This document shows positions 32,714 through 43,989 of a stretch of 64,000 bases of DNA, in pieces (the first letter of the stretch is position 1; each line of letters opens with the position of its first letter). The translations under genes were made by a program, and so were the position numbers. The stretch spans positions 2,108,001 through 2,172,000 of the forward strand of contig CM066306.1 in NCBI GenBank assembly GCA_033807695.1, given 5' to 3'. The notes beneath the pieces were generated by a model. It was given only the letters and a program-made list of their open reading frames with translations. It had not been told where the DNA came from and made no database searches. Origin of the DNA: Daedaleopsis sinensis (Eukaryota > Basidiomycota > Agaricomycetes > Polyporales > Polyporaceae).

Positions 32714-35580
32714 TCAACAGTCGGGCTCCGAGTCGGGGTCAGGCGCTATAGTCTCGGAGTCAAACTGCGGAGCAGGTAGACGAGGCAGCGAGGAGGAAGA
32801 TGGTGCTGCTGAAGGTACAGCGGTGATATGAGGAGGGGAACTGTGTGTGGCGGTCGCAGACGGGCAGGTACTAGTCAAAGTTGCGGAGTTGGGATTGGGA
32901 GCCTGCGGGGCCGGCTGGGGACTTGGAGCCATTGTGTGCGGCGAGGATGGCCATGCAGGCCCAGGGTGCGGATAGGACAAGGGGCTCATGCCATATGGAT
33001 TAGCAGCGTAGCAGACTGCGTACGCATATCCATATGCGGTCGTCATCGGGGGCGAGTAGGCTAGAGACGGAGAAGAAACATGGGTAGGGGAGGCATTGTG
33101 GAATGTTGTCGCATGCATGGCGGTCGCATGTGATGATGACCACATCCACTGCCGTTGGGCCTTTGCGAGTTCCTTTGCGGCAGCCTCTTGAGCACGTCGT
33201 TGTTGTGTTTGCGCCTTCCTCGCCTCCCGCGCTGCACGTATAGCTGCCTGCCGCCTTGAGTCCTCCTCCGCGTCGAGCTGTTTGACCAACGCAAGGACCT
33301 CTTCGCCGTGTATCTCCAAGTGTGGCCACGGGGCTTTGAGGATCCGACGGAGGTCTTCAAGCGTCTTGATGCCACGGCGGTGTGAAGATATGCTCTTGAG
33401 GATCGGGTCTGGAAGGAGATTGGCCGCCTTGATCGAAGTATACTTGTACCTTGCCCGCCGTGTAGTATAGCGCCAGTCGCGCAGAGCCTTTTGGATATTC
33501 TTCAGATGTGCCCCAGAGCGACGCTTTGGGGACCCCCGTGGCTGCCGATTAGGTCGACGAGTCGGTGTCTGTGGCTCGTCTGGAGGGATATTCTCGTCCT
33601 ACAGCAGTCGTTAGTATGCACCTCGCATCATGCCAGGGTTGCACCGGCACTCAATGTGACGCACCGGTACAGTCCCATCTCCAAGTTCCTCATACCCGAG
33701 CTCCCCCACCTCAGGATCCATGTCGTTCGAGCCCGGAAGTGCGTGGCTACTACGCGCAGTGTCGCCGCAATCTGCCATGAGGCCAGGTGGACCGGATGGG
33801 GCCAGTACGACTACCCGGGAACCTGCCGCCGTACATTGTATTAGGTAGCGTACTGGACAGAGACCGGTTCATGCTCACCAGTACTAGTCTCGTTAGTCGG
33901 CATGGATGGGACTATCGCAGCGCAATTATCGCAGCAGAGGGAAGGTGGGTGGTCTGTGGGAAGGTTGTGAACAACACACGGCGAAGACGCGGAGAGGAAC
34001 GTTTGGGCGCCTATCGCATTTACGTACTGGCTGTGCGTGGAGGGTTGTCGAAATACACGTCCGCGACCTCTCTTCTACAACCATCCGTCTCGATCCACAG
34101 ACGGAGAGACTCCTCGATTGTCTTCTTATACCTCACTTTGGGCTCCTCTCTATCCGCTTCCTCCTCGGCTTCTTCGAACTCCGAGTCGGATGCATCTTCA
34201 GTAGCGACTGCCATGGCTGAAGGCTTGCTACTGTTCCCGCTGAGCTTTTGAACCACCGAGATCTCTACAAGCATGACAGCTCGCGCCCGGAGTGATGGAG
34301 AACGGCCAGCCCTGCCAGCTCGCTGCAGCCATATGCCAAGATTTTCGGGCACACCAAACTGTACAGCTAGCGCAATGTCCGGTACGTCCATTCCCTAACC
34401 GAACCAAAGATTAGCAGCAGTGCAGTCGAGCACATGTGCACGCACCATTGCTGCTGCCTCTGTAGCAACCAGGACCCTGATATCCCCTCGTTGAAATAGA
34501 TCCCACTCATCAGCTTTCGAAAAATCGGTTCTCTTTGCATGCAAAATCCCGATCTGATCACGAAGAGCCGGACCCACAACTTCTCGCAGTCGATGTGCAA
34601 CAGCATGGCACTTCGGGATCGCATTGACAAAAACAATTGTCCTCGGTAATTCTTCTCGCGTGTTCGCACCTTCTGCAATGAAGTCAACTGCGGCATAGTC
34701 GCTAGCCGACTTCATGTAGCGGACTTCCTGCTTGATGTTCGCGCGATCGTTACCAAGATTGAGATGGAACGAATGCTCGGCACGGATTCCTAACTTGTCC
34801 CGTGTGATTCCGAGCGCGAGAGGCGTGAAGGTTGCTGATGTCGCGAGCATAGGCACACGATACGGCACGAGCGCACGCAGCTTGTCGAGAAGGTCGTATT
34901 CTTTGCGGAAGTCCTTCCCCCATTGCGTGATACAATGTGCCTCATCTATGATGAAGGCCCCTATCTGGGACGCGAAACGTGGGGTGGAGATGAGCTTCTG
35001 AAAGCGTGGATGCTCTAACATCTCCGGAGAGGTGAGCACAATCCTATATTTTCCATGCTCGATGTCCTATAAACTGATAAGTGGAATTCATATATATATA
35101 TATACACATGCACACACACCTGCAGGAGGTGCTCGTTGTATGTGACCTTGTTTACAGCGGCTGCCGGCACGTCCAACTTGGTGAACCGGAGAGCCTGTAA
35201 GACATACAGACGGTCAGTCACGTTCAACTGACTCTCATGCTTCGGATATACTGTACTTGATCAGCCTCGAGTGCATTCAAAGGGGAGATTACGAAGTATA
35301 TCTTCTCATGTTCGACAAATGTAGGCATCACGAATGGCATTGTCTTCCCGCAACCTGTTCCCGCGACAACCGTACAATCAAGGCCCAGGAGCAGAGCTTC
35401 GGTGACATCCAACTGCCATGGATGGGGTGTCTTGCCACCTATCCGTTCGCGGAAGACCGCCGTGAGCTTTGCGCGGGTGCCTTCCGAATCGTATCCTCGC
35501 GTAGCTTGAGCCGCAGTTCGAGCGGCCTGCAGATTTTCGTACGACCACGCGGTCTGCTCTGCATGGGACTCGGAGAGCAC
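32714..35580 (-). CDS. RecQ-like superfamily 2 DNA helicase, 834 aa
   Basis: ATP-dependent 3'-5' DNA unwinding is the family activity. Seven exons fit exactly: 35580-35257, 35194-35120, 35066-34446, 34394-34028, 33953-33879, 33822-33665 and 33598-32714. Motifs in order: PHPWQLDVTEALLLG (motif 0), Walker A GTGCGKT, SPLNALEADQ (Ia), DEAHC (II), MLATSATF (III), RTIVFVN (IV), LVATEAAAMGMDVPDI (V), LQRAGRAGR (VI). A zinc-binding part follows with CRREV and CCDNC. There is no HRDC domain; instead about 300 residues with a helical module (IQKALRDWRYTTRRARYKYT, LKAPWPHLEIHGEEVLALV), a coiled coil and a Pro/Ser tail. Similar helicases are multicopy in basidiomycetes. A role in replicating or excising the element is inference. 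Confidence 0.88.
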
Positions 35581-35740
35581 TGGTCAAGAGGGTGTCGGTG
35601 CCATGCCGGTGTCGCGCAAGGAAAGAATAGGGAGGTCGAGACCGGTGAGATGGATGCTGCTGAGGCTGCGACGCGCTCCGAAGTGTTCGGCAAGACATTC
35701 GCGACGACTGTCTATGTCACATATGTCACCGACCGGGGAG

Positions 35741-35822
35741 TCACGGGCAAAAAGCCACCAGACGTTCAGGAGCGCGGGTTGTCCCGCATTTTCACGCTCC
35801 GAACGGCTGGTTCCGAGACTAA
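35741..35822. repeat. Right TIR of the DUF6589/RecQ element, self-complementary
   Basis: Inverted relative to the left TIR, ending CCGAGACTAA at 35822. It again contains a pair that can fold back (CCAGACGTTCAGGAGCGCG with CACGCTCCGAACGGCTGG), with a different loop sequence. The stem halves are conserved while the loop is not. Confidence 0.88.
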
Positions 35823-35929
35823 GTGTTGATGTCTTTCGGGAGGTGGAGGCAGCTTATATAAGCCTCTTATGTAATGTGCACTTAAACATTGTTTTGGGCA
35901 CACCTTCCTGCCCAGCCTTAGCCTCTATA

Positions 35930-36140
35930 GATATAGCACATCTTATATACCATTCTGTTTAGAAAATTCACCTCTATCTCACTGTAGGGTCTATATCTGC
36001 CATAGGATCAATAGCCAGTTTTCTGGTACAATTACAGGATATATTCTACTTTTCATGTTCTATATAGCTACCATGAAATGGTAGGGCTGCTATAGCATAT
36101 AGACAGACATTTCACAGTACATATGAAGACTTTGTATTCT
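35930..36140. repeat. Dispersed repeat, copy 1
   Basis: Contains GAAAATTCACCTCTATCTCA and GGTAGGGCTGCTATAGCATA. It recurs inverted and diverged at about 54490-54680. The family is unknown; the two copies may be pieces of one AT-rich element. Confidence 0.75.
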
Positions 36141-36432
36141 TGTACAGCAGTTTAATCTGCACAAATATAGCCATTTAAGCCATGTCATACCTATATGAAA
36201 TGGACAATAAGCACTGTCATCCATAGTGTTGATATGCAATCCATCCAATTACTTGCAATGTATGATAATGTTAATACACTTATTGAATCTCCACCTAACA
36301 TGGGTATACAATAGATTCTATAGACTATACTTTGTAAGGCAAATACACTATTAACAGGTGTATAAACTCTGTTATGAGTGGAGTAGGGTCACTGTAGGTG
36401 AGCATCTGTCCAACCCTAAAGCTGTGCACCCT
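36141..36432. other. AT-rich spacer
   Basis: No gene or recognisable repeat is seen between the dispersed repeat and the decayed Tnp2 element. Confidence 0.4.
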
Positions 36433-36589
36433 AACCCTAGGCTAAGGGCTGGAGGGTAAGAAAGTTTCTCACCATGGATTACATCATCATTACAAACTAG
36501 TAAGCTGAGTTTGAAACTTATTCCCACGGGGGTCAATGTCCGTTACGGCACTTAGGCCAAATCGTTAACATAGAGGACGATTAATGAGT

Positions 36590-38020
36590 TTACGAATCAA
36601 TCATAATACCAAGATCAGTTGAGCTGCAAGTACCAGTGCACCAATGCAAGACCTCAGTAAATTTACCACAATATGCAGTTGGACGTGACCTACTACAGTG
36701 ACCAAAGGAAAGAGGGTATGTTGTCATTGGCACACAAGTGTTGAACCACAGAGCAGATGGCTGGTCTAAGGCTGTGGGTAGTGGTTGATGTTCAGGGAGG
36801 ATGAAGCTCAAAATGGTAAAGGATGCGGCATGGGACTCTTGAGTCGTCAAAATCAACACACACGTAGATGTCTGCTGTGGTATGTGTGTCTGTGAAACTG
36901 CCATAGTGTACTCCTCCCTTCGAGATGAATGGTAGCTTCTTGGCAGAGTAATCAGATGTGAAAGGATATACACCCTGTTGAGGGACGAAGTCATTATTGA
37001 GCTTAATTGTGGGCCATGTGTGTTGGGCGTACTTGAGGAGGAGCAAGTAGAGGTAGGTCTCCGGGAGCTTCTGCAGGTCAACGAAGCTTTTCACAGACTT
37101 GGGAAGGAAAATAAGACTACCATGAGCAAACCCGGCAAGCTGCCCAGCTAGGGTTCCTTGAGCATTCTTGTTGGTCTTCCTGGCCCCGAGAAGAATCTTG
37201 TGTTCCTTCTCTGTGGCAGAATCTGGAAGATTCGTGATCTAGCAACAAGTGAGCGAACCAATTCATACATGCAATGCTTGCCAATCCAGTTACAAAGCAG
37301 CGTGAGCTCCATCTCACCCCCTGCATGACAGTTATGGTTCACCTTCTCCTGCTCGCCATTGAATCACTCTTGTGCATAGAGCCACCACGCGTATACCGGA
37401 CCAAATAGGCAAAAGATGTCTGGATAGTACATTGCGAGGTGGTGATTAGGAAGCATGTGGACACTAAGCCGCAGCATCTCCTTGCAGCATTCTTGAAGAT
37501 ACTGATGACCGTGATTGAGGATACACTCAATGATTGATGCATATAGGAAGATGTCATAAATATTGGGGAGGTTACATAAGAGAGCAGGAGGTTTCTTTGT
37601 GTTCTTAGGTACACAGGGGGCATGTGAGCGGATCAGGTCCTCGTTGTTGCACCAGCAGAGCCATAATATGGCGCACTGAATGTTTACCCAGAGCTGCCAC
37701 TGGTCAGCTTTTGTGAGGCTGTGATTATCGCCAAGCTACAATATTCTCGTATAAGTATATGTTACAAGCTAACACTACACTCACATTGGTAGGTAGATGG
37801 CCAATCCCTGAGGGCCATATGACCGAGTTGATGGTATTTTTGAGGAGGTCCCACATGGGTTTGTCGAGACAGCACCTATTAATGAGTATGTCTATAAATA
37901 TGCTGTTGCCAATGCCAACTGCAAAATGATATAGGAGATAAAATCAGATACAGGTTATTAATTCAAACAAAAAATATGTACAGTAGAGGTTATGCATAAA
38001 ACTAGAGCTGCTGTCATAAC
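36590..38020 (-). pseudogene. Tnp2-type transposase remnant
   Basis: The conserved C-terminal half of a Tnp2 transposase can be followed in broken frames. A segment with TKADQWQLWVNIQCAILW leads to MLPNHHLAMYYPDIFCLFG, then GPVYAWWLYAQE followed by an in-frame TGA where the family has the FERFNG arginine/lysine region, then VNHNCHAGGEMELTLLCNW. The end is a beta-rich tail (GSFTDTHTTADIYVCVDF). Several frameshifts are needed. It belongs to a different subfamily from the intact copy at 20974: it has the HAGGEMELTLL block of the other Tnp2 branch. The N-terminal half is cut off by the palindromic insertion at 38023 and was not convincingly recovered beyond it. Confidence 0.7.
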
Positions 38021-38022
38021 TC

Positions 38023-38726
38023 ACCTGTAGTCACCAATTTCTTATATAAAGAATGGGCCTTGGCCTGTGTGCTGAGAGCGAAAGCTGTCTATCCCATCTG
38101 GGCTCATTGGAATGGATTGAGCCTAGGGCCTTGTAGCCAGAGTGCATATGTTTCTGTAATTGAGGTCTAATGGCCTATAATGTGGCTCTCCAATAAGCTC
38201 TTATACATGCAGATTCGTCCACAAGAACCCTGGATACACACAGGTGCTCCTCCTACCCTACCTTCAATATTGTGCAGGGTATACCTTCCTCAATTTCTAA
38301 TGAATCAATATCATCCCTTTTGTGTTTGGTGTGTCTACTATACTACCCCTCAGCCCCATAGTGCCCCTGGCGATGCACCCTATTGGTCCAGATACAATGA
38401 GCAAGCAGTATGCGTGTTACCCCTGATAGTGCATCATATACTCTGCCGACTGGGGTGCGTAAGGCACTGTCGGAAAGCCACCACATACAGCTTTCTATAC
38501 CCCACAAAATATTGAAGATTAGGAGGAGCACCTGTGCATATCCAGGGTTCCCGTGGACGAGTCCGCATGTATAAGGGCTTGTTGGAGAGCCACATTATAG
38601 GCCATTAGACCTCAATTACAGAAACATATGCACTCTGGCTACAAGGCCCTAGGCTGTCTCCATTCCAAAGAGCCCAGATGGGATACCAAGGCCCATTCTT
38701 TAGATGAGAAATTGGTGACTACAGGT
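38023..38726. mobile_element. Palindromic (foldback) non-autonomous element
   Basis: Ends ACCTGTAGTCACC and its reverse complement. The arms of about 240 bp are inverted and about 90 per cent alike by eye. The centre shares blocks with the inner arms of the 6401-9790 element (GGTGCTCCTCCTACCCTACC and the flanking ACATGCAGAT). No target duplication is obvious. It splits the decayed Tnp2 element. Confidence 0.8.
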
Positions 38727-38739
38727 ACTGCAACGATGA

Positions 38740-39500
38740 GGGGGTCTTGTCATCCTCGGAGTTGGTGATGTTGATTGTGTTCTCGTAGTCAATGTGACTG
38801 ACTTTCCGCTTGGGAGGGGATGTAGGGAATACCACCTTGCATTTGAGCAATCCCTGTACCCTGCCTGTAGAAGGGCAATGTCAGTGAGATCGTCACTACC
38901 GGTGAACAGGAGACTGCCAATGTATGCTCGTTGGGTCACTTGGGATGAAGATGCACGAGTCCACCGACACTGTCATGAATAAATCAGCTACCAGCCGTGT
39001 CACAGGGAGAGTCACTTACATGTGTGAGAGACTTCTGATGACATGGAACCTTGCGGTGATGCAGGCATCTTTGAGGAGGGTGCTGTCCTCTGGGCACTGC
39101 TTGCTGCGGAAGGAGTGTGTCCTACGTCCACATTCTCTTCTGTAGAGAGGGTTTAGTATGAGACCAGCCCCAGGGAAGAGCAACATACCCTTGAGATAGG
39201 GCATGTTCTGCGGGTGCACATGAAGCATTACATCATGCGCGTTGGCCTGATCGGCCCACACACATTGGCAGCTTTGACTGTAGACGGTATGTCAGCTGCT
39301 ACATGCCCAGCAAGTTGTGACTCACTGAAGTACCAACAGCCTGACGACCTGCAGTTCTTGGAGGTGTCTGCGCTCACCCAGCTAGCGCAGCTGATGCAGA
39401 CATCGCTGACCATCTGCGCAGTTACGCGGCCGCTTGGTAAACTTGTGCCAGAACGGGCGGGCAGGCACAGACCCTGTTCAGTTACCTGACTCGCTTATTT
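38740..39500. other. Unassigned interior of the decayed Tnp2 element
   Basis: Only broken minus-strand frames are seen, for example VADLFMTVSVDSCIF and DVMLHVHPQNMPYLKGM. They may be the ruined N-terminal half of the transposase, but no motif proves it. Confidence 0.35.
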
Positions 39501-39988
39501 GAGAAGATTGGTCACTCTGTCCAGACTTGCAGAGCACTCTTTACACTCTCTCCTTCCCCACATTCTTTTTCTCCCCCTTAACCAGCTGCGTACAGACATG
39601 TACTAGAGATCCTGTAATGGAATGAAGAACTTGTGCTGCAGCAGATTGAAGAACCTTGCAGCCCATCACAGAGCCTCTCATCAGCTCATATTGCATAGTG
39701 GAGTCTCTGCCCGACCACACCCTCGTGTATTCCGAGGTCTGTGTTGGCTGCAGTGGGCCTCAGAGTAATTACAATGGCCTAAGTTGAGCCCTGTAAAGTC
39801 TATTACGATTGATAAGTTTACGAAGAAATCGTCCTTTATAGACGACACTTCCCGCCAAAAATGTAACGTGAACCTGAGCCCGTGGGAATGTGTTTCATTC
39901 TCCGATAGTGTAGGGTAAGTGATGATATAATCAACAGTAAGAGTAGAGTAAGAACTCACTCTAATGAACAAACCCTATGCTAGGATTT

Positions 39989-42900
39989 CCGCTTATGTAA
40001 TGTTAATGCACACTACAAGGACTTCAAAGTGTTATTTACTTCAGACTAATGTTACGTAAGCGGAATTGTTTGCATTTTCTGGTGTGGAACTACGCTGGCG
40101 AAAGGAGACCTTCCTGCCGCCCTTTTCTATGCCTTTTCTGGTGTGGAACATTTGCCATTGCCCGTCGTGTTTCTTGACCGTCTATATGCGCGTCTAAAGG
40201 CCCTAAAATGGCAGGTGACCCAGACGGCAGTGTGACCCACTCGACGGTTTATGACTGTAGGGTGGAGATGATGTAAACGAAGAGTTTAGAGGGTGGAAGG
40301 AATATAATGTTGAGTCGGAGAGGCGGGGGATGGTGCCCTTTTATATGGACTAAGCGGGGTTTTGAGTCAGCATTGAGGAGGCACAACATGACACAGCACG
40401 TGCGAGCAAGCTCACACTTGAAGAGGGTGTCATCGGCCAGGGTGAGCATGGGGGGTGCATGATGTAGTAGTTGGCAAGGTACACGTGGTGGCTGATGTTG
40501 GGGGAGAGGGGGCATGTCGATGTGGTCTGAGTCCATCGGCAACACAAGCATTTATTGCTATTGCATTGACGGTGGGCACAATGGCTCGCGCAGGGGAGAT
40601 GGGGTGGGGGTTCAGCATTTCAGTGGGCAGCCATTGTTAACGGGTAGCGGGAGACTTGGAGGAGTCGGAGCCTTATGCTCAAGTTGGAGGATCAATTAGT
40701 GACAAGTTGATGGCAGAGAAAAGGCCCGGGATACTGCATCCCATTAGCCTAGAAAGGATAGGAGGGTGGGAATGACACCCATAATTTAAATCACATTTAA
40801 TATATAAAGCTGACTCACAGTTTGATTGCAAATGCTCCTAGCCTCTTTCGTACACATGCTTGGTCTTCGCCCATGGGAACACCAGCTAGAGACCGGTTTA
40901 GTGCATTCTTCCATGCTTGCCAGGTACGGAAAAAGCACAATAGAAGGAAGACCCCAGGCCAGACAGTTGACATAGCATGGTGCTCTCAGACATCATTGTT
41001 GGTAATGCTGACTGCAGGGCAGAACTTTTGACCAGCAGCATTATGTTCCATAGCATCTACCCAGCAATCCAAGATAAACTCAAGCAAAGCCTGCAACAGG
41101 AATCCCACGGCCCTCGTTGTTGATAACCATAAGAATCCACAGATTAGTACAGGCCGAGCAAAACCCAAAGGGGTGAAGTCAGCCAGTGCAGTCTGGCAAT
41201 GTCTGTAAGTCCAAGCAGCTGCACGTTGTTCCAGTGTAGACAGTTCTGTTTTACCACAGATGTAGGGTTGATAGAACAGGCAAGCTTCTGTCAGAGCTGG
41301 ATCAGGGAGTGCAGGGTTGTTGTCAGATAACCAGGAGTGAATGTTCTCGTAAGCAGTAGAGCGCTGGGAAATTCCCTTTTCGAGCTGAAGTGAGCAGTAC
41401 AGGGAAGTTGTGTCCTGTGGGAGATGGGTGTACCAGTAGTGTGGGTCGGGATTAAAGGCATGTTAAATAGGTGGAAACATGATCTGGGACCAGGCATTTG
41501 CTTGCGTGTAGACAGAGGGCCCAGAAACTCCTTTCATTAGCAAAAGCCAGGCAAAGTTTCTGATTTCAGGATGAACCGGGAGGCGAGCATCACATGAGGC
41601 GGTCTGCTGCTCTGCACAAGGCTGCGAGTGATCAAATTGACCGGAGATCTGGTGAATTGTGATTAGATTGTGTCCCTGAATGCAATTTTATTAAATTCTA
41701 CTACTTATGCGGTAAATGGCAGGCAGAATCAAGACTTACTGATGCTGTGGAATTAAATGTGGTGACAAGCTTGACAAAGGCATTGCAGCCGACATTTATG
41801 TATGCAATCTGGCACTTGATGGTGGGTACAGGGCCAATTGTATGGTTACAGCCACAGGCACACTGATAGATATAAGTATGTCCCATTGCGCAGAGAGTCC
41901 TTCTTAGAGTGTTGGACAGCCCACTTCGAGGAGACATCACAAGTGTAGATCTCGGGAATATGAAGTGCAAGGTCACGAATGGGGTTCAACACATGCGCTA
42001 ATCAGCTTAGATAAGATAAAGTTTACACTATATGCTGTAATATAGAACTTGCCTTGCTCGTCTTCAATGGTGGGAAACTCTCATGCTGTAGTTCAAGCAT
42101 GGTTTGCAGGATTACACAGTGCTCTGGCGAGATCTTGATAGAGCTGCATACAGTCTTCATCTTGGTGTTCCTCAGTGGCGGGACATGAAGCAGTTTATTT
42201 TGCAGGTCAATTGCAGTGTGTTTGGGTAGGGGGGAGCAGTCAAGATATTTTGAATGAGGTTGAATGAGGGTACTAAATACTACAGCTAAGTAGGGACAAC
42301 AGTGAAACTAAACTACAAACTCTGCCTCAACTCTCCCGAACACGACACACAATGTCACGTGTCACGTCCCATGGGCGCCTTCCTTCCAGTGTGTGAGTTT
42401 GAATTTCAATCTTGAAGGACTGAGCACAACAGATAAGTGTCTCAGCGACAAGTCACTAGCACCAGGTGGCTCGATCAAGAATCAGCAGCTAGCAAGGACA
42501 ATTGTGACAAGAAGATTATCCCCAGTCTACCACCAGCTGGTCAATTGACACCACAACCTAGAGCACTCCAAGGAACCCAAGCGATTGGTTGAAGACCGTT
42601 GGCAGAGAGGCAAAAAGTCAGAGTCAGGAGGACAGTCTTCTGAGGCCGAGGACAGCGAGCAGCTATGTGTCGAGACACGGTCACGTGGTAGAGCACCACA
42701 GGGTTATGTGCTCTCCTAACCGCAGGTACAAAGTGCTTGGCGACACGATAGGCTCAGCGCAATCCAGGTCTTAACCACCGGAGTACACAGCCCAGGTAGA
42801 TGAGAGGAGGATCGCGAGGCGAGTGTGAGAGCGGAAAGGTGTCTTGCGATTGGATGAGGATGCTTGTAGTTGTAGGTTATTTGGATGATTCTTGTACAGT

Positions 42901-43360
42901 TCATAAGACAGCAACATCGCAAAGGAGAAATACAGTGCAGTAGCTCGGAGACAGAGTCCGAGCCCGAGTTACAGTTCCTCAATGATCTATCCTGACCGTC
43001 AGCCCTCTAGAGTTGATCTGTGCTATGCCCAACAGGTCAATTACGGGTCCCCAAATTCCTCCTCCCTGTACTATGACAGCTTTGAGACCTTTCCAGGTAT
43101 GGATCACTTATGTAACTCATGAGGATCTGCTGGCAGACATCTGTTCCACATCATCACTCACAATGCACCAGTAGGTCCGCTCCGGTCTGATGAAGTCTGC
43201 AAACCAGACCCTTCTTGTGGTCTGGTCAATGATGATGATGATGTCTGTGTGGAAGATTAGTTCAGTCATATGTACTGCATGGATAGGAATTGGTAGACTG
43301 ACTGCCGTTGACGACTCTGCCTGCCAGTTGCGTGGTGATAGCAGTGATAGTAACTACGAC
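39989..43360. other. Degenerate region with a possible broken minus-strand gene
   Basis: From about 42200 down to 41000 the minus strand has several linked open pieces: MLELQHESFPTIEDEQG, then TYIYQCACGCNHTIGPVP and a Cys-spaced CNAFVKLV block, then WLSDNNPALPDPALTEACLF. Stops and frame changes separate them. The CACGCNHT pattern suggests a zinc-binding DNA-binding domain of a transposase, but I cannot name the family. Between 40080 and 40150 there is a duplicated TTTTCTGGTGTGGAAC word. The rest shows no gene. Confidence 0.35.
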
Positions 43361-43697
43361 CACCTGTGGTCACCACTTATTTATATATATACAGACCAGT
43401 GGCCCATAGATTATTGTTACCTTGGCCCAGCCGATGTAGCAACCCCAGAGGCCCAGGACCCAATTACAATTTATAAAAGCATTATGTTAAGGATGAGCCC
43501 ACTGGGCAATATAAAATGCAAAAGCTACTGTAATGAGTCCCCCATGGCGCATTTGTAAATGAATAAAGTGATATAAAATATCCCTAAGGGTGTGTTTACA
43601 ACATACCCCTTATGTTGTAAATGGTCCCCTATGGCACATTTTTAAATTGTTGGAGGGTTGTAATACATCTCTAAGACCTTGTTAACAATTAATCCTC
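43361..43697. mobile_element. Truncated arm of the 6401-9790 foldback family
   Basis: Begins CACCTGTGGTCACCACTTAT, identical to the left terminus at 6401. It follows that arm for about 335 bp at roughly 85 per cent identity before stopping near 43697. One arm only; no inverted partner is seen. Confidence 0.85.
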
Positions 43698-43989
43698 TAC
43701 GCACTAGGAGGCCGAGTTCTCGAGATGAGCAGGTAGAAGCGTAGTAACAAAACTACGCTTCAATTCAATTGCAGACAGCTAGTACAAGATACGAAGCTCT
43801 TCGTGAGGCAGATACATGAAATGTAAGTCCACACAGAAACGGGCGATAGCCCCCCGCGCGTGTGGGTGAGCTGTCCGCCACGAAGCGCCAAGTCTCCAAT
43901 GTCCTAAAGAGTCCGGTCAGCTGCTATCCCCAAATGTTAGTCTGACGGAGTCGACACAGATGCGGCCGGATTCCTAGACATTAGGAGAC

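Larger units (their letters stand above)
29725..35822. mobile_element. TIR-bounded element carrying DUF6589 and RecQ-like helicase genes
   Basis: The boundaries are directly visible. The 7-bp direct repeat GTGTTGA flanks the unit (29718-29724 and 35823-35829), and the termini TTAGTCTCG and CGAGACTAA are reverse complements. The inverted repeats span about 29725-29817 and 35741-35822. They share GAACCAG/GACCAG, GTTCGGAGC, GCTCCTGAACGTCTGGTGGC and CCCGTGAC, with a diverged centre. Inside are exactly two convergent genes filling nearly all the space. Both are uninterrupted in my exon models, so the unit may be active. No known transposase family is obvious apart from DUF6589, whose activity is unknown. 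Confidence 0.88.
36433..39988. mobile_element. Decayed Tnp2-type element with diverged terminal inverted repeats
   Basis: The left end (AACCCTAGGCTAAGG at 36433) and the right end (CCTATGCTAGGATT near 39975) are inverted copies over about 150-180 bp, with matching inner blocks (ATTCCCACGGG at 36519; CCCGTGGGAA near 39885). A third, orphan end of the same family is at 56868-57065. The interior holds a broken minus-strand Tnp2 gene and an inserted palindromic element (38023-38726). Target duplication was not found. Confidence 0.7.

Noticed and set aside
32714..33779. Separate third gene (MADCGDTARSSH start) in the DUF6589/RecQ element
   Set aside because: A GTGAGC intron at 33878-33823 joins it in phase to the RecQ zinc-binding exon, so it is better read as the helicase C-terminus.
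35080..35120. (TA)n/(CA)n microsatellite as a regulatory site
   Set aside because: It lies inside an intron of the helicase gene and is a common simple repeat.
29725..35822. Helitron
   Set aside because: There are target duplications and inverted repeats, the helicase is RecQ-like rather than Pif1-like, and no HUH replication-initiator motif was seen.
36420..36450. Internal telomere repeat (CACCCTAACCCTAGG)
   Set aside because: Only two CCCTAA-like words are present and they align with the other ends of a transposon family at 39975 and 57045.
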